A stretch of 64,000 bases of DNA, taken from the NCBI RefSeq assembly GCF_001403875.1, contig NZ_LN884297.1:186001-250000 (forward strand). The letters are read 5' to 3'. Positions 36,856-45,209 of this stretch are shown in pieces. Numbering within the stretch: position 1 is the first letter of the stretch; every line of letters begins with the position of its first letter. A model generated the notes under the pieces. That model saw only the letters and a program-made list of their open reading frames with translations, had not been told where the DNA came from and did not search any database. The translations under genes were made by a program, and so were the position numbers. The stretch comes from Paenibacillus ihumii (lineage in GTDB: Bacteria > Bacillota > Bacilli > Paenibacillales > Paenibacillaceae).

Positions 36856-37434
36856 TTATTCGGGGGATAAGCCCCCTGACAGAAAAATGTGGACGAATTC
36901 CCTGATCTGCTCTTTGCTCAGCGGCTCCTCACGCTTGTTCCATTCTGAGGTGAGGGCAATATAGAGCTTGAACATCACGAAGGAGACCACCTTCGGATCC
37001 AGCGAGCGGATTTCCCCGCGCTGGGCGGCGAGCGTAATTTTGCCCTCCAGGTAGCGGAGGATCTCGTCCTCGATCCGCTGAAGCCCTTCACGAGCCTGCG
37101 GCGTGCCGAAATCGCGCACCTCCTGGGACAGCTTGATGAGCAGTTCATGCTCGCGCCTGAACTCCAGGAGCAGATCCATGGAGTGATATACGTTTTCGAA
37201 GAAGGATTTATCCTCGCTAACCTCCGTTTCAGTGATCCGCTTCATCTCCTTAATGACGGAACGGAGAATCTCGTCAAAGAGCTCTTCCTTATTCGTAAAA
37301 AAGGTATATATCGTCCCTTTCGCCACATTCGCGATTTTGGCCACCTGATCCATCGTGGTCGCCTTGTATCCGAACAGGGCAAAGGATTTCTCCGCCGCCT
37401 CAATAACCTGCTGTCTGCGGTCTACTACGGCCAT
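36856..37434 (-). CDS. TetR family regulator (YhgD-like), probable repressor of yhgE
   Basis: A 192-aa TetR-type repressor. The N-terminal helix-turn-helix (about residues 5-50) contains FALFGYKATTMDQVAKIANV and GTIYTFFTNKEEL; the rest is the helical ligand-binding domain. The frame runs to 37608, but ATG 37434 is eight bases after AGGAGG and matches the family start, so it is used. It is upstream of yhgE and likely represses itself and yhgE through the inverted repeat in its promoter. Confidence 0.88.
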   Translation of the reverse strand: MAVVDRRQQVIEAAEKSFALFGYKATTMDQVAKIANVAKGTIYTFFTNKEELFDEILRSVIKEMKRITETEVSEDKSFFENVYHSMDLLLEFRREHELLIKLSQEVRDFGTPQAREGLQRIEDEILRYLEGKITLAAQRGEIRSLDPKVVSFVMFKLYIALTSEWNKREEPLSKEQIREFVHIFLSGGLSPE

Positions 37435-37533
37435 CTTCATCACCTCCTTTAATTGGAATGATCGCCGGCTAGCCTTACTCGAATATCTGTCGGCGCATTC
37501 CCGGCCTAGAGCCTTGATATTTCTGATTTCTCG

Positions 37534-37576
37534 GAAAAATGACCAAAAATCTATTTCAGTCATTCGGTCATTTTTC
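37534..37576. promoter_or_regulatory. Candidate TetR operator: 11-bp inverted repeat at the tetR transcription start
   Basis: GAAAAATGACC and GGTCATTTTTC are exact 11-bp arms, 21 bases apart. It directly abuts a plausible promoter reading leftward (TTGCAA at 37600-37605, 17-bp spacer, -10 TAAAGT at 37577-37582), so a bound repressor would block the start site. A second AGTCATT half-site lies inside the spacer. Confidence 0.6.
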
Positions 37577-37605
37577 ACTTTAGCACTTCGATTATTTCTT
37601 TGCAA
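37577..37605 (-). promoter_or_regulatory. Candidate promoter of tetR-yhgE
   Basis: Minus-strand hexamers TTGCAA (37605-37600) and TAAAGT (37582-37577), spaced 17 bases; each matches four of six consensus bases. It overlaps the edge of the inverted repeat described separately. Confidence 0.45.
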
Positions 37606-37782
37606 CACTTTTTTGGCTTAATTCTTTTTCCCCGACTTAAGTCCAGCCTTCGACCAGTCTGCAGGCTCTTTTGTTTCCTGCTGCAAACTTTTAAACTATA
37701 ACCAGAACCGGACATTCACTTTACGAGTGGTGCCGGACGCGTAAACCATAAGATATACTTTCTAAATACGTTTAAAAAATAC

Positions 37783-37809
37783 AAAAAAAAACCGCCCCAT
37801 CAGGAGCGG
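37783..37809 (-). terminator. Minus-strand terminator-like hairpin just upstream of the glycosyltransferase gene
   Basis: On the minus strand CCGCTCC and GGGGCGG pair (one G-T pair) around a four-base loop and are followed by a run of nine T. No minus-strand gene ends here, so it may stop antisense transcription, or act as a structured leader for the rightward gene that starts at 37836. Purpose unclear. Confidence 0.5.
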
Positions 37810-37835
37810 ATTTATTCCTTGAAGCAGGTGATAAC

Positions 37836-38990
37836 ATGTCCAAAAAGCGAGTGCTGATTCTATCGGAAGGGTTCGGCAGCGGCCACACTCAGGCCGGCCA
37901 TGCATTGGCCGCCGGCATTAAGAAGCTCTGCCCGGACACAAAAACGAAAGTCATGGAGCTGGGCTCGTTCCTAAATCCGATTATCGCCCCGTGGATTTTG
38001 TCTGCTTACCGCGTTACCGTAAATACGAGTCCTGCGCTGGTAGGGATGCTGTACCGGAAAAAATACGAAAAGCCAGTCGGCCGATTGACCCGGCTGGCCC
38101 TTCATAAAATGTTCTACCACCATGCCTCCCAGGTCATTCAGCAGTTGAAGCCGGATGTCATCATATGCACGCATCCGATTCCCAATGCCATCATCGCAAG
38201 GCTGCGCAGCTCCGGCCTTCGCGTACCTCTGTATACGCTGATCACAGATTATGACGCCCATGGCGCCTGGATCAGCCCTGAGGTGGATCAATATCTCGTC
38301 TCCACGCCGGAGGTTAAAGAACTGCTGCTGCAGCGCGGAGTCCATCCCGATGCGGTACGGGTAACGGGAATCCCCGTCCATCCCGACTTCTGGAGCACCC
38401 AGGACAAAGCTTCCGCCAGAAGAGAGCTCGGCATCAAGCAGATGCCGACCGTCCTCGTCATGGGCGGCGGCTGGGGCTTGCAGCTGAAGGATGAGCTCTT
38501 TGACAAGCTTATCGCCTGGCGCGACAAGGTACAGATCATTTGCTGCACGGGGAGCAATGGCAAGCTGGCCGAGAAGCTGCGTGCCTGCCCGGAGCTAAGG
38601 CATGAGAATATAACCATCATCGGCCATACCAATGAAGTCAGCAAATGGATGGATGCCTCGGATATCCTCATCACGAAGCCTGGCGGCATGACATGCACCG
38701 AGGGATTAGCCAAGGGCATTCCCATGCTGTTCTTCGAATCGATCCCCGGTCAGGAAGAGAAGAATCGCGAGTATTTCGTCAGCCATGGCTTCGGCATGGA
38801 GATGTCGTCCCCGAAGCTTATCGATCAATGGTTCAAATCGATTACAGAGCCTTTGCAAGGCAGTCCGATTTACGGCAAAGCAAGATTCCGCCGCACCCCG
38901 GCATATCGGCCGGATGCCTGCGCCAAAGACGTGATCCAGCTGCTGCAGGGCAGCGCCTTTCAAACGAGGCTGGAGTACGCTTATTTATAG
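37836..38990 (+). CDS. Glycosyltransferase of the MGDG synthase / UgtP family
   Basis: A 384-aa GT28-like glycosyltransferase that resembles diacylglycerol glucosyltransferases. The N-terminal nucleotide-fold motif LILSEGFGSGHTQAGHAL, the VTDYDAHGAWI-like acceptor-side segment and the C-terminal TKPGGMTCTEGLAKGIPML donor-binding block are family marks. It could glucosylate diacylglycerol for membrane lipid or lipoteichoic-acid anchor synthesis; the exact acceptor is uncertain, and other paralogues are common. AGGTGAT precedes the ATG. Its last ten bases overlap, tail to tail, the end of the SleB-like gene. Confidence 0.82.
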   Translation: MSKKRVLILSEGFGSGHTQAGHALAAGIKKLCPDTKTKVMELGSFLNPIIAPWILSAYRVTVNTSPALVGMLYRKKYEKPVGRLTRLALHKMFYHHASQVIQQLKPDVIICTHPIPNAIIARLRSSGLRVPLYTLITDYDAHGAWISPEVDQYLVSTPEVKELLLQRGVHPDAVRVTGIPVHPDFWSTQDKASARRELGIKQMPTVLVMGGGWGLQLKDELFDKLIAWRDKVQIICCTGSNGKLAEKLRACPELRHENITIIGHTNEVSKWMDASDILITKPGGMTCTEGLAKGIPMLFFESIPGQEEKNREYFVSHGFGMEMSSPKLIDQWFKSITEPLQGSPIYGKARFRRTPAYRPDACAKDVIQLLQGSAFQTRLEYAYL

Positions 38991-39826
38991 AAGGTATGAT
39001 TCCCGATTTCCTTCGACTTGCTCTTCGTCCGGGCAACCGTTAAATCGGTAGCCAAAGAAAGCGACAAGAAATAATAAGTGTCGTCGGACACTTCCTTGCG
39101 CCCATGTAAAGCCTCCGTCACAGCCCGAATAGAATCCTCGTTCGGCGTAACCCGATCCATTCTTCCGTTCTGCACAGGACTAAATTGTGACTTCTGGTAA
39201 ATAACTTCCTTAATCGTGTCGGGGTAATTGGCGGACCGCAGCCGGTTCAAGACAACGTTGGCGACTGCCACTTTGCCTTCGTACGGTTCACCCTCTGCTT
39301 CTGCCATCACTATTTTGTGAAGGAGATGCAGCTCTTCATCCGTCAGGGCGTAGTGCCAGGTAGCCTTATCCTTGTCTGCCTGGCTAAGCAGCTCTGTCCG
39401 GGTGAAGTATATTTGGTTGGGGGGAAGAGACATATCTATTGCTTCTGCTGCCTTTGCAGCCGTCTCAGCCTTAACCGCCTGACCCTGCACCAGAGCTTGC
39501 TCCGCTGCAAGGAGATGGCGTGTGAACAAAAGCTGATAACGCTGGTTTGCCTTGGATTCGTTCTGCTTCTTCACCGGAAGTCTGGAAATAAGCGGAACGA
39601 TGGGTCGATAAATACGCCTCTCCTGAGACAGGGATGCGTCAAAGCTAGCGGCCGGATTCCGATCCTGCTGCTTAATTACGGACATATTATTTGATGAAAG
39701 CTCTATTGAACTAACACGATTCTGGCTATTATCCATACGACCCCATAATAATGAAATCGACCCTGAGCACACTAGAATAGCGCTTATTAAAAGCGCGACG
39801 TAACGATTCTGTCTGAAAATATACAT
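38981..39826 (-). CDS. Cell-wall hydrolase, SleB/CwlJ type (Hydrolase_2)
   Basis: A 281-aa exported or membrane-anchored protein. An N-terminal hydrophobic segment (about residues 8-28) is followed by a linker and a C-terminal SleB/CwlJ domain (about 160-281) with VMAEAEGEPYEGKVAVANVV, the conserved catalytic Glu region, and YQKSQFSPVQNG. Members cut spore cortex or vegetative murein. There is no peptidoglycan-binding domain. The last 10 bases overlap the end of the convergent glycosyltransferase gene. A cortex-lysis role is inferred from the family, not shown. Confidence 0.87.
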   Translation of the reverse strand: MYIFRQNRYVALLISAILVCSGSISLLWGRMDNSQNRVSSIELSSNNMSVIKQQDRNPAASFDASLSQERRIYRPIVPLISRLPVKKQNESKANQRYQLLFTRHLLAAEQALVQGQAVKAETAAKAAEAIDMSLPPNQIYFTRTELLSQADKDKATWHYALTDEELHLLHKIVMAEAEGEPYEGKVAVANVVLNRLRSANYPDTIKEVIYQKSQFSPVQNGRMDRVTPNEDSIRAVTEALHGRKEVSDDTYYFLSLSLATDLTVARTKSKSKEIGNHTFYK

Positions 39827-39923
39827 ATGGCCTCCTACAATTGCAAATATCTCTATAATGATTCTCTAACTATGTAACCGTAAAAAGAGGTTTTGAATAC
39901 TTTCTCTGAAAATTTCGACATAA

Positions 39924-39948
39924 AGAGCCTTCCGAAAGGGAAGGCTCT
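39924..39948 (-). terminator. Terminator of the thpR gene
   Basis: AGAGCCTTCC and GGAAGGCTCT form an exact 10-bp stem on a five-base loop; on the minus strand TTTATG follows. It lies 39 bases after the thpR stop. Confidence 0.8.
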
Positions 39949-39986
39949 CCTTATAATCGTTCTGCAGCTAGCGGAGAAACAGAGAT

Positions 39987-40556
39987 TCATTTCCGTAAAG
40001 GAACGATCCCAACTACCTCATACATCGGACTTACGGTTACCCTAGTACGATACAACAAAATGGTGTCATTTGTCCAATCCCCAAAGGATATTCCTTTATT
40101 TGTCAGCGGTTCCTTCAGCCTTTCGGCCTCCGCGAATTTGCGGGCCAGCGTAATATGCGGGGCATACGGGCGCTCCTCCGCAACGTACCCTAGCCTGGTA
40201 TTGACGGCGGTGACCCGGCTCTGAAGGCCATGCAGCGCAGCCAGATCCCCCTGCACGCCGCTCCATAGCACCCGGGGCTGGGCTGGGCGGCCGAAGGCTC
40301 CGATTCCCGCCGCTTCCAGCTGAAACGGCTCGATTCCGGAAACTGCCTCCCGAAGGCCTTCCAGTATCGCCTGTACGCGGGAAGATGGCGTATCTCCCAG
40401 AAATTGCACAGTGATGTGATAATCCGCCGGATGCACCCATTTGCGAAATTTCAACTCGTCCTGACGCTTCTGACACCAATCGTTCAGCCGATTCTTCACC
40501 TCGTCCGGCAGTGGCACGGCAATGAACAGTCGCCATTTTTCCCCTTCCATGGACAT
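39987..40556 (-). CDS. thpR: RNA 2',3'-cyclic phosphodiesterase
   Basis: ThpR is a 2H phosphoesterase that opens 2',3'-cyclic phosphates on RNA ends. Both HxT motifs are present: His47-x-Thr49 (YHITVQF) and His134-x-Thr136 (APHITLAR). The 189-aa length fits the family. The frame extends to 40757, but ATG 40556 lies six bases after AGGAGG. It diverges from the chemoreceptor gene across 148 bases. Confidence 0.92.
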   Translation of the reverse strand: MSMEGEKWRLFIAVPLPDEVKNRLNDWCQKRQDELKFRKWVHPADYHITVQFLGDTPSSRVQAILEGLREAVSGIEPFQLEAAGIGAFGRPAQPRVLWSGVQGDLAALHGLQSRVTAVNTRLGYVAEERPYAPHITLARKFAEAERLKEPLTNKGISFGDWTNDTILLYRTRVTVSPMYEVVGIVPLRK

Positions 40557-40704
40557 GATCCGCCTCCTTTGTGAAAACATTCTCAATATTTGTTTTTTTG
40601 TCACATTTGGACACTTACCGCTATTATTCAGCAAACAATTGAGAATTATAATGAACTTGTATATATCCATAACATAAAATTTAGGATAGGAGAACAATAA
40701 CAGC

Positions 40705-42399
40705 ATGGGATTAGCTCGAAAAATCACATTAGCGATCATCAGCCTCCTTATGGCCATCGGCTCCTTGATCGGCGTGTTCAGCTACCAGACCGCCTACCGT
40801 CAAATTCAACAATCGGTCGGCATTGAAGTGCTGGGCTGCGCCAACATTACTACAGGGCTCGTCGACCCCCGAATGATTGAGCAGCTGCTGCAGGGTGACC
40901 AATCCGTGTTGTCCACCGTAGAGGAACAGCTCAACTGGACCGTGGACCATAAATCCTTGTTTAAGGAGAGCTTCATCTTGTCTCTGGACGGCAAAATTCT
41001 GGCTGCCGACAAATACCTCCAGGCACGCGGCTACTCCGCGGGGGATTCCTTCTATTTGGCGGAGGCGGATCGGGATATGATCCGGGAGATGAAGCACTCT
41101 CACTATAGCAGCGTATATACATATGACGGCACTGAGCTGTTGTCGGGGTATGCTCCAATTTTCTTGAACCATGATCCGGCAGGACCTATCGTTGGGCTGA
41201 TGACCATCAATTTTGACGCTTCCATCATTCACGGGCGCACATGGGAGATCATTACGCTGCCCTTCGTGATCGGCGCCGCAGTCTTGCTGCTCGGAGCGGT
41301 CTGCGTCTATTTCTTCATCCATCGCATGATCCGGCCGCTCGAGCAGCTTTCCCGGCAGGTAAACCAGGTCGCAGCTGGGGATTTAAGCGTGCAGCCCCCC
41401 GCGATCCGAAGCCGGGATGAAGTCGGGCAGCTCGCCAGCGATTTCGGAAATATGGCCGCAAGCCTGCGGCAGCTTATCGCCGAGGTCAATGAAACGTCGA
41501 TGCAGGTCGCTGCGGCCTCCCAGCAGCTCGCCGCCAACACCGACCAGACCGGCCAGGCTAGCGAGCAGGCTGCGCAGATAACCGAGCGGCTGACGGAAGA
41601 CACCGAGTCGCAGCTGCGCAGACTGGCGGACAGCTCGGCCGTCATCCGGAGCATGGCGACGGCCATCGACGAAATCAGCCACCGTGCCGAGGCTGTCGCG
41701 CAGTCGGCACAGCAATCCGCCGATGCCTCCCGGCAAGGCCGGAGCGCGGTGCAGCTTGGCGCAGCGCAGATGGAGGTCATGGAGCAGAAGATAGAACGGC
41801 TGGCCGCCATGATCGAGGAGCTCGGCAGCCATTCCAAAGAAATTCAAAGCATTATCGGCATAATGACCGAGATTTCCGCAGAGACGAACCTGCTTGCCTT
41901 GAACGCCGCGATTGAAGCTGCTCGAGCGGGGGAACAGGGGCGCGGCTTCGCAGTCGTCGCGGCTTCAGTACGCAAGCTGGCCGAGCGTTCGGTAGAATCG
42001 GCAGAGCAGGTTTCCGGCCTCATCGGCTACATGATTCAGCAAATGGAGCTGAGCGGTGAATCGATGCGCGATGCTCTGCAGGAGACGCTTCACAGCACCG
42101 AGCTTGTACGCAAAGCCGGCCATTCCTTTACAGCGATTGAATCCTCCGCCGCCTCTACCGCGGAATCGATCGAGGGGGTTGCCAGGAATGTCAAGGAGCT
42201 CTCCGATCGTTCCGTCCGTTTAGTAGAATCCGTAGAGGACATTGTTGCTGTAGCCAATGATAATGCAAAGCGGACTCAGACGATATCCGCCGCAGCCGAA
42301 GAACAGCTGGCCGCCATGGAGGAGGTTGGAGCGTCCGCCAGCTTCCTGTCCGGCCTGTCAGAGAAGCTGCACAGCATGATTGAACGATTCAAAGTATAG
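40705..42399 (+). CDS. Methyl-accepting chemotaxis protein
   Basis: A 564-aa transmembrane chemoreceptor: a transmembrane helix near residues 9-27, an extracellular sensing domain (about 30-175, single-Cache-like), a second helix (about 183-208), a HAMP domain (about 212-262), then the cytoplasmic signalling helices with the invariant tip [20 protein letters not shown] (about residues 393-412). It would couple an unknown ligand to CheA/CheW. An AGGAG lies 12 bases upstream of the ATG, which is long spacing. A large repeat block follows it. Confidence 0.92.
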   Translation: MGLARKITLAIISLLMAIGSLIGVFSYQTAYRQIQQSVGIEVLGCANITTGLVDPRMIEQLLQGDQSVLSTVEEQLNWTVDHKSLFKESFILSLDGKILAADKYLQARGYSAGDSFYLAEADRDMIREMKHSHYSSVYTYDGTELLSGYAPIFLNHDPAGPIVGLMTINFDASIIHGRTWEIITLPFVIGAAVLLLGAVCVYFFIHRMIRPLEQLSRQVNQVAAGDLSVQPPAIRSRDEVGQLASDFGNMAASLRQLIAEVNETSMQVAAASQQLAANTDQTGQASEQAAQITERLTEDTESQLRRLADSSAVIRSMATAIDEISHRAEAVAQSAQQSADASRQGRSAVQLGAAQMEVMEQKIERLAAMIEELGSHSKEIQSIIGIMTEISAETNLLALNAAIEAARAGEQGRGFAVVAASVRKLAERSVESAEQVSGLIGYMIQQMELSGESMRDALQETLHSTELVRKAGHSFTAIESSAASTAESIEGVARNVKELSDRSVRLVESVEDIVAVANDNAKRTQTISAAAEEQLAAMEEVGASASFLSGLSEKLHSMIERFKV

Positions 42400-42449
42400 T
42401 TCCCCCAACAGCAAAGGGCTGTCCCAAAAATAAACTTTACGACCGGTTG

Positions 42450-42620
42450 CCCTTGATGGGACCAGTATGCTCTCGGTCTCAAGATGCGTTCGATGCGACT
42501 AATACGCTCTCGGTCTCTGCGCTTAATCGGACCACTATACTCTCGGCCTCAAGTTGCCCTTGATGCGACTAATACGCTCTCGGCCTCCGCGCTTGATGGG
42601 ACCAAACTCGCTCTCCACCT
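42450..42620. repeat. 70-bp higher-order tandem repeat (37 + 33 bp) after the chemoreceptor gene
   Basis: CTCTCGG recurs at 42470, 42507, 42540 and 42577, with a decayed copy at 42610, giving alternating spacings of 37, 33, 37 and 33 bases. The real unit is thus about 70 bases made of two related halves, each with TGGGACC or TGCGACTAATACG. It opens the 1.39-kb gene-free block 42400-43792. Confidence 0.8.
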
Positions 42621-42639
42621 CCCTTTTACGCCGAGTATG

Positions 42640-42790
42640 AACCGCGGGCTTCTCGTTCTAGCGAACTTGAATCCGGGAATCCGGGTTACTCGTTCGAGCG
42701 AACGTGAATCCGGGAATCCGGGTTACTCGTTCGTGCGAACTTGAATCGCGGACCTCTCGTTCTAAAGAACATGAACCGCGGCTTTCTCGA
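42640..42790. repeat. 37-bp tandem repeat with internal palindromes
   Basis: CTCGTTC recurs at 42652, 42689, 42726 and 42755 (spacings 37, 37 and 29). Each unit contains a small palindrome, GTTCGAGCGAAC-like, and a GAATCCGGGAATCCGGG block. The sequence is unrelated to the 70-bp array beside it. Confidence 0.8.
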
Positions 42791-42791
42791 T

Positions 42792-42975
42792 TAAATGGAT
42801 TTATAGTAGTTAGTTTCTGCGTCAAAGCAAGGAAAGCAGATTTAAATGGATTTCATGTCGTTAGTAAGGAGGAACTGTCCATCATGGGCGGGATTCTTGA
42901 TTTTAGGTGCATCAAATCCATCTAATCTGTTGAACCACTCATTTAGAACATAATTAGATACATGAAATCCATTTA
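42792..42975 (+). repeat. MITE-like dispersed element, copy A
   Basis: About 184 bp starting TAAATGGATT and ending AATCCATTTA, a perfect 10-bp terminal inverted repeat. Two further copies of the same motif lie inside it in opposite orientation. It is the inverse-oriented homologue of 60173-60360, with matching blocks such as GAAAGCAGATTTAAATGGAT and ATTTTAGGTGCAT. It has no coding capacity. Bases 42976 to about 43070 after it have no gene. Confidence 0.85.
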
Positions 42976-43069
42976 GTTTTTGAGTTCGATAGGCAAACCT
43001 AAGTGGATAATAGTCGGTGTCGGTGAAGATTACATGAATTCCATTCAGTATTCGAGTTCGATAGCTTAG

Positions 43070-43400
43070 TTCGTGCTTTAGTTCATGCTTGTGTTTGTGC
43101 TTGTGCTCGTGCTCGTGCTTGTATTCGTGCTTGTATTCGTGCTTGTATTCGTGCTTGTGTTCATGCTTGTGCTCGTGCTTGTGTTCGTGCTTTAGTTCGT
43201 GCTTGTGCTTGTGCTCGTACTTGTGTTCGTGCTTATGTTCATGCTTGTATTCGTGCTTGAGTTCATGCTTGTGTTCGTGCTTGTGTTCGTGCTTGTGTTC
43301 ATGCTTGTGTTCGTGCTTGTGTTCGTGCTTGTGTTCGTGCTTGTGTTCATGCTTGTGTTCATGCTTGTGTTCATGCTTGTGTTCGTGCTTGAGTTCGACA
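43070..43400. repeat. 12-bp tandem array (TTCGTGCTTGTG unit, about 26 copies)
   Basis: TTCGTGCTTGTG with variants (TTCATGCTTGTG, TTCGTGCTTGAG) repeats about 26 times. Because 12 is a multiple of three, every frame on both strands stays open, giving spurious Cys-Leu, Val-Leu or Asn-Thr-Ser peptides. No ribosome binding site or domain supports a gene. Confidence 0.9.
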
Positions 43401-43515
43401 GCATATGTTCGAGTTTAGAGTGCCACAGCTTATATAAGATGAGCCAAAGAATGGGGTTCAGGCAAGGGAGAAATGGATTCCGGCAAACATTGATTCGCAG
43501 AAGCGGATTTCCAGA

Positions 43516-43655
43516 GACGAATCCCGCAGAAACGAATCCCATAGAGACGAATTCCGCAGAGACGAATCCCACAGAGACGAGTTCCGCAGAGACGAATTCC
43601 GCAGAGACGAATCCCACAGAGACGAATTCCGCAGAGACGAATACGCAGAAACAAA
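43516..43655. repeat. 15-bp tandem array (GACGAATTCCGCAGA unit, about 9 copies)
   Basis: Units start every 15 bases from 43516; the two main variants alternate (GAATTCCGCAGA and GAATCCCACAGA). It is unrelated to the 12-bp array 100 bases to its left. Reading frames through it on both strands are artefacts of the period. Confidence 0.9.
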
Positions 43656-43687
43656 TTTCGTAGAAACGGATAGCTTTCTAAAAGAAA

Positions 43688-43729
43688 GGGGGCGCCCCCG
43701 TCATCTATGATGACTTCTGGGACGGCCCC
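43688..43729 (-). terminator. Terminator of the KGG stress protein gene
   Basis: On the minus strand GGGGC pairs with GCCCC at the base, and an inner perfect stem GTCATC/GATGAC closes on three bases; the stem is followed by TTTCTTTT. It lies 63 bases after the KGG gene stop. Confidence 0.75.
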
Positions 43730-43792
43730 TTGCTTGGCCTAAAGGCCAGTCACGTATATTGTATAATCATCGTACCATGCATGAACACGCTG

Positions 43793-44134
43793 TTATTTAT
43801 CCCTGCGCTGGCGAGCCCGCGCTTCGCCGCCTTTGCGGCCCGCTTCCTCGCGGCTCATCTTCCCGTCATCGTTATCGGAATTGCTGCGGGCTTCGCCGCC
43901 TTTGTGCCCGATTTCCTGATAGAACTCTTTGTCATGATTTTTAGCGGTAGCCTCGCCGCCTTTGCGGCCAATTTCCTGATAGAATTCCTTATCATGGTTC
44001 TTAGCGGTAGCTTCGCCACCCTTCTTGCCAATCTCCTGATAGAATTCCTTGTCATGATTTCTGGCAGTAGCCTCGCCGCCCTTACGGCCTGCTTCCTCCA
44101 AGCTCATCTTACCGTCACGATTGTTGTTAGCCAT
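43793..44134 (-). CDS. KGG-repeat stress-induced protein (GsiB-like)
   Basis: A 113-aa hydrophilic, glycine-rich protein made of five tandem repeats of about 20-22 residues with the core (A/H)(R/K)KGGEA and HDKEFYQEIG. This matches the GsiB/KGG general stress and desiccation-protection family. The DNA repeats (about 60 bp) are nearly identical, which marks recent expansion. The start is ATG 44134 with AAGGAG upstream; the frame extends to 44173 without support. A sigma-B-like promoter lies about 55 bases upstream. A role in protecting proteins under dehydration or starvation is known for relatives only. Confidence 0.88.
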   Translation of the reverse strand: MANNNRDGKMSLEEAGRKGGEATARNHDKEFYQEIGKKGGEATAKNHDKEFYQEIGRKGGEATAKNHDKEFYQEIGHKGGEARSNSDNDDGKMSREEAGRKGGEARARQRRDK

Positions 44135-44189
44135 GGTTGGTTCACTCCTTATCGTATTTGTAAGGTACCGCATCGGGTACGGTATTGTA

Positions 44190-44214
44190 TTACCCGCTCC
44201 ACAGAAATCAAAAC
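44190..44214 (-). promoter_or_regulatory. Sigma-B-like promoter of the KGG gene
   Basis: On the minus strand GTTTTG (44214-44209) and GGGTAA (44195-44190) are separated by 13 bases, close to the Bacillus sigma-B consensus GTTTAA-N12-14-GGGTAT. It lies 56 bases upstream of the KGG start codon. GsiB in B. subtilis is sigma-B-dependent, so the match is meaningful, but whether this organism has sigma-B is unknown. Confidence 0.5.
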
Positions 44215-44215
44215 A

Positions 44216-44362
44216 TCAGCGCCGTATAATATGCGTCTTGGCAACTGGTACATAGGTGACGTTGTCAAGCAAGAGATCGTAGCCAATCGGTTCTCCATTT
44301 ACGGTTATCGTAATTTTCTTCAATTTATGATCCAGCTCGTTCGTTTGCAATTTCTGTTTCAT
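44216..44362 (-). CDS. Small 48-aa protein resembling a copper amine oxidase N-terminal (stalk) domain fragment
   Basis: ATG 44362, preceded by AAGGAG at 11 bases, opens a 48-codon frame ending TGA at 44216. The peptide has the strand pattern ITITVNGEPIGYDLLLDNVTYVPV, which resembles the VNG...N...YVPL signature of the amine-oxidase N-terminal / stalk domain found on many Bacillus wall proteins. There is no signal peptide. It may be a real micro-protein, or a decayed remnant of a longer stalk protein. Its stop lies two bases from the -35 hexamer of the KGG promoter. Confidence 0.45.
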   Translation of the reverse strand: MKQKLQTNELDHKLKKITITVNGEPIGYDLLLDNVTYVPVAKTHIIRR

Positions 44363-44449
44363 AATCGATTTCTCTCCTTATACTTCTGTGCAGATTTGCA
44401 TGGACGCTTAAAATTAACCTGCCTGGAGATCATCGAAACAGTAAGCACG

Positions 44450-45175
44450 CTAGAGCACAATAACAGCGAGGAGCAAATATTGAACAGAGCCGATAATTTC
44501 TATAATCCCTACTTTCATAGGCCGCAGTGTTCTCCCGGCAAAAACGAAGGTACGAATAAGCGGGAACAAATAGGCTGTCATCATCAGCGGCAAGCCTAGC
44601 AGCCAGGGAATCACCAGCAGGACGACATGGTATCCTTTTGCACAGGCGATCCACCGCCTATTGGTCCGCTCGCGGAATACAGACTTCACGAAGAACACGC
44701 TGCCCATGAAAAAAAGCACGTTAAACCAAACGACCAGCAGCATGGTGCGATCCCATCCGCCTCCGCCAAGCCAATAAGCGGCAGCCCCGCCGATCGAGAA
44801 GATCAGAACAGCACACAGATCATTCAATACGGCCCGTTCTGATTTTTGCTTCACATGCCATAAATTGACCGATAGCAGGACAAGCAAAATCGGCCCAAAA
44901 TAAAATAGCTTCGGAAAGCTGATCAGAACCGGAACCAAGCATAATAGGGCAATAGCGCCATAAATCACGCCCCAAGCGACCAGGCGTCTGCGCTCTTTTT
45001 TGCGCTTGACCGATTGTAGAAACGGATACGACGACAAGTATAGAAACAGCCATGCCAGAATTAAAGGCAGATGCATCCACTGCGGCCGCCCCGTCACCAT
45101 TCCGATCACAAACGGAACACTGACCATGGCCCATCCCCCATGCTCATGGGGAATGACGATCCCCTGCTTCTTCAC
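44450..45175 (-). CDS. ywiC: YwiC-like membrane protein
   Basis: A 241-aa integral membrane protein with about seven or eight hydrophobic helices. The N-terminus has the family mark IPHEHGGWAM. In B. subtilis, ywiC sits beside narGHJI and narK, and here too it is next to the molybdenum cofactor and nitrate genes, supporting the call. Its function is unknown; a role linked to anaerobic nitrate respiration is inference. The start is GTG 45175 with a weak GAGG site, so the true start is uncertain. It lies 34 bases after moaA. Confidence 0.85.
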   Translation of the reverse strand: MKKQGIVIPHEHGGWAMVSVPFVIGMVTGRPQWMHLPLILAWLFLYLSSYPFLQSVKRKKERRRLVAWGVIYGAIALLCLVPVLISFPKLFYFGPILLVLLSVNLWHVKQKSERAVLNDLCAVLIFSIGGAAAYWLGGGGWDRTMLLVVWFNVLFFMGSVFFVKSVFRERTNRRWIACAKGYHVVLLVIPWLLGLPLMMTAYLFPLIRTFVFAGRTLRPMKVGIIEIIGSVQYLLLAVIVL

Positions 45176-45209
45176 ATTCCTCTAACCTCTTCCCCTTATG
45201 CCATTTCTT

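Noticed and set aside
43089-43663. Long repetitive frames on both strands in the 12-bp and 15-bp arrays (Cys-Leu, Val-Leu and Asn-Thr-Ser peptides)
   Set aside because: The repeat periods are multiples of three, so all frames stay open by arithmetic. No start signals or domains were seen.
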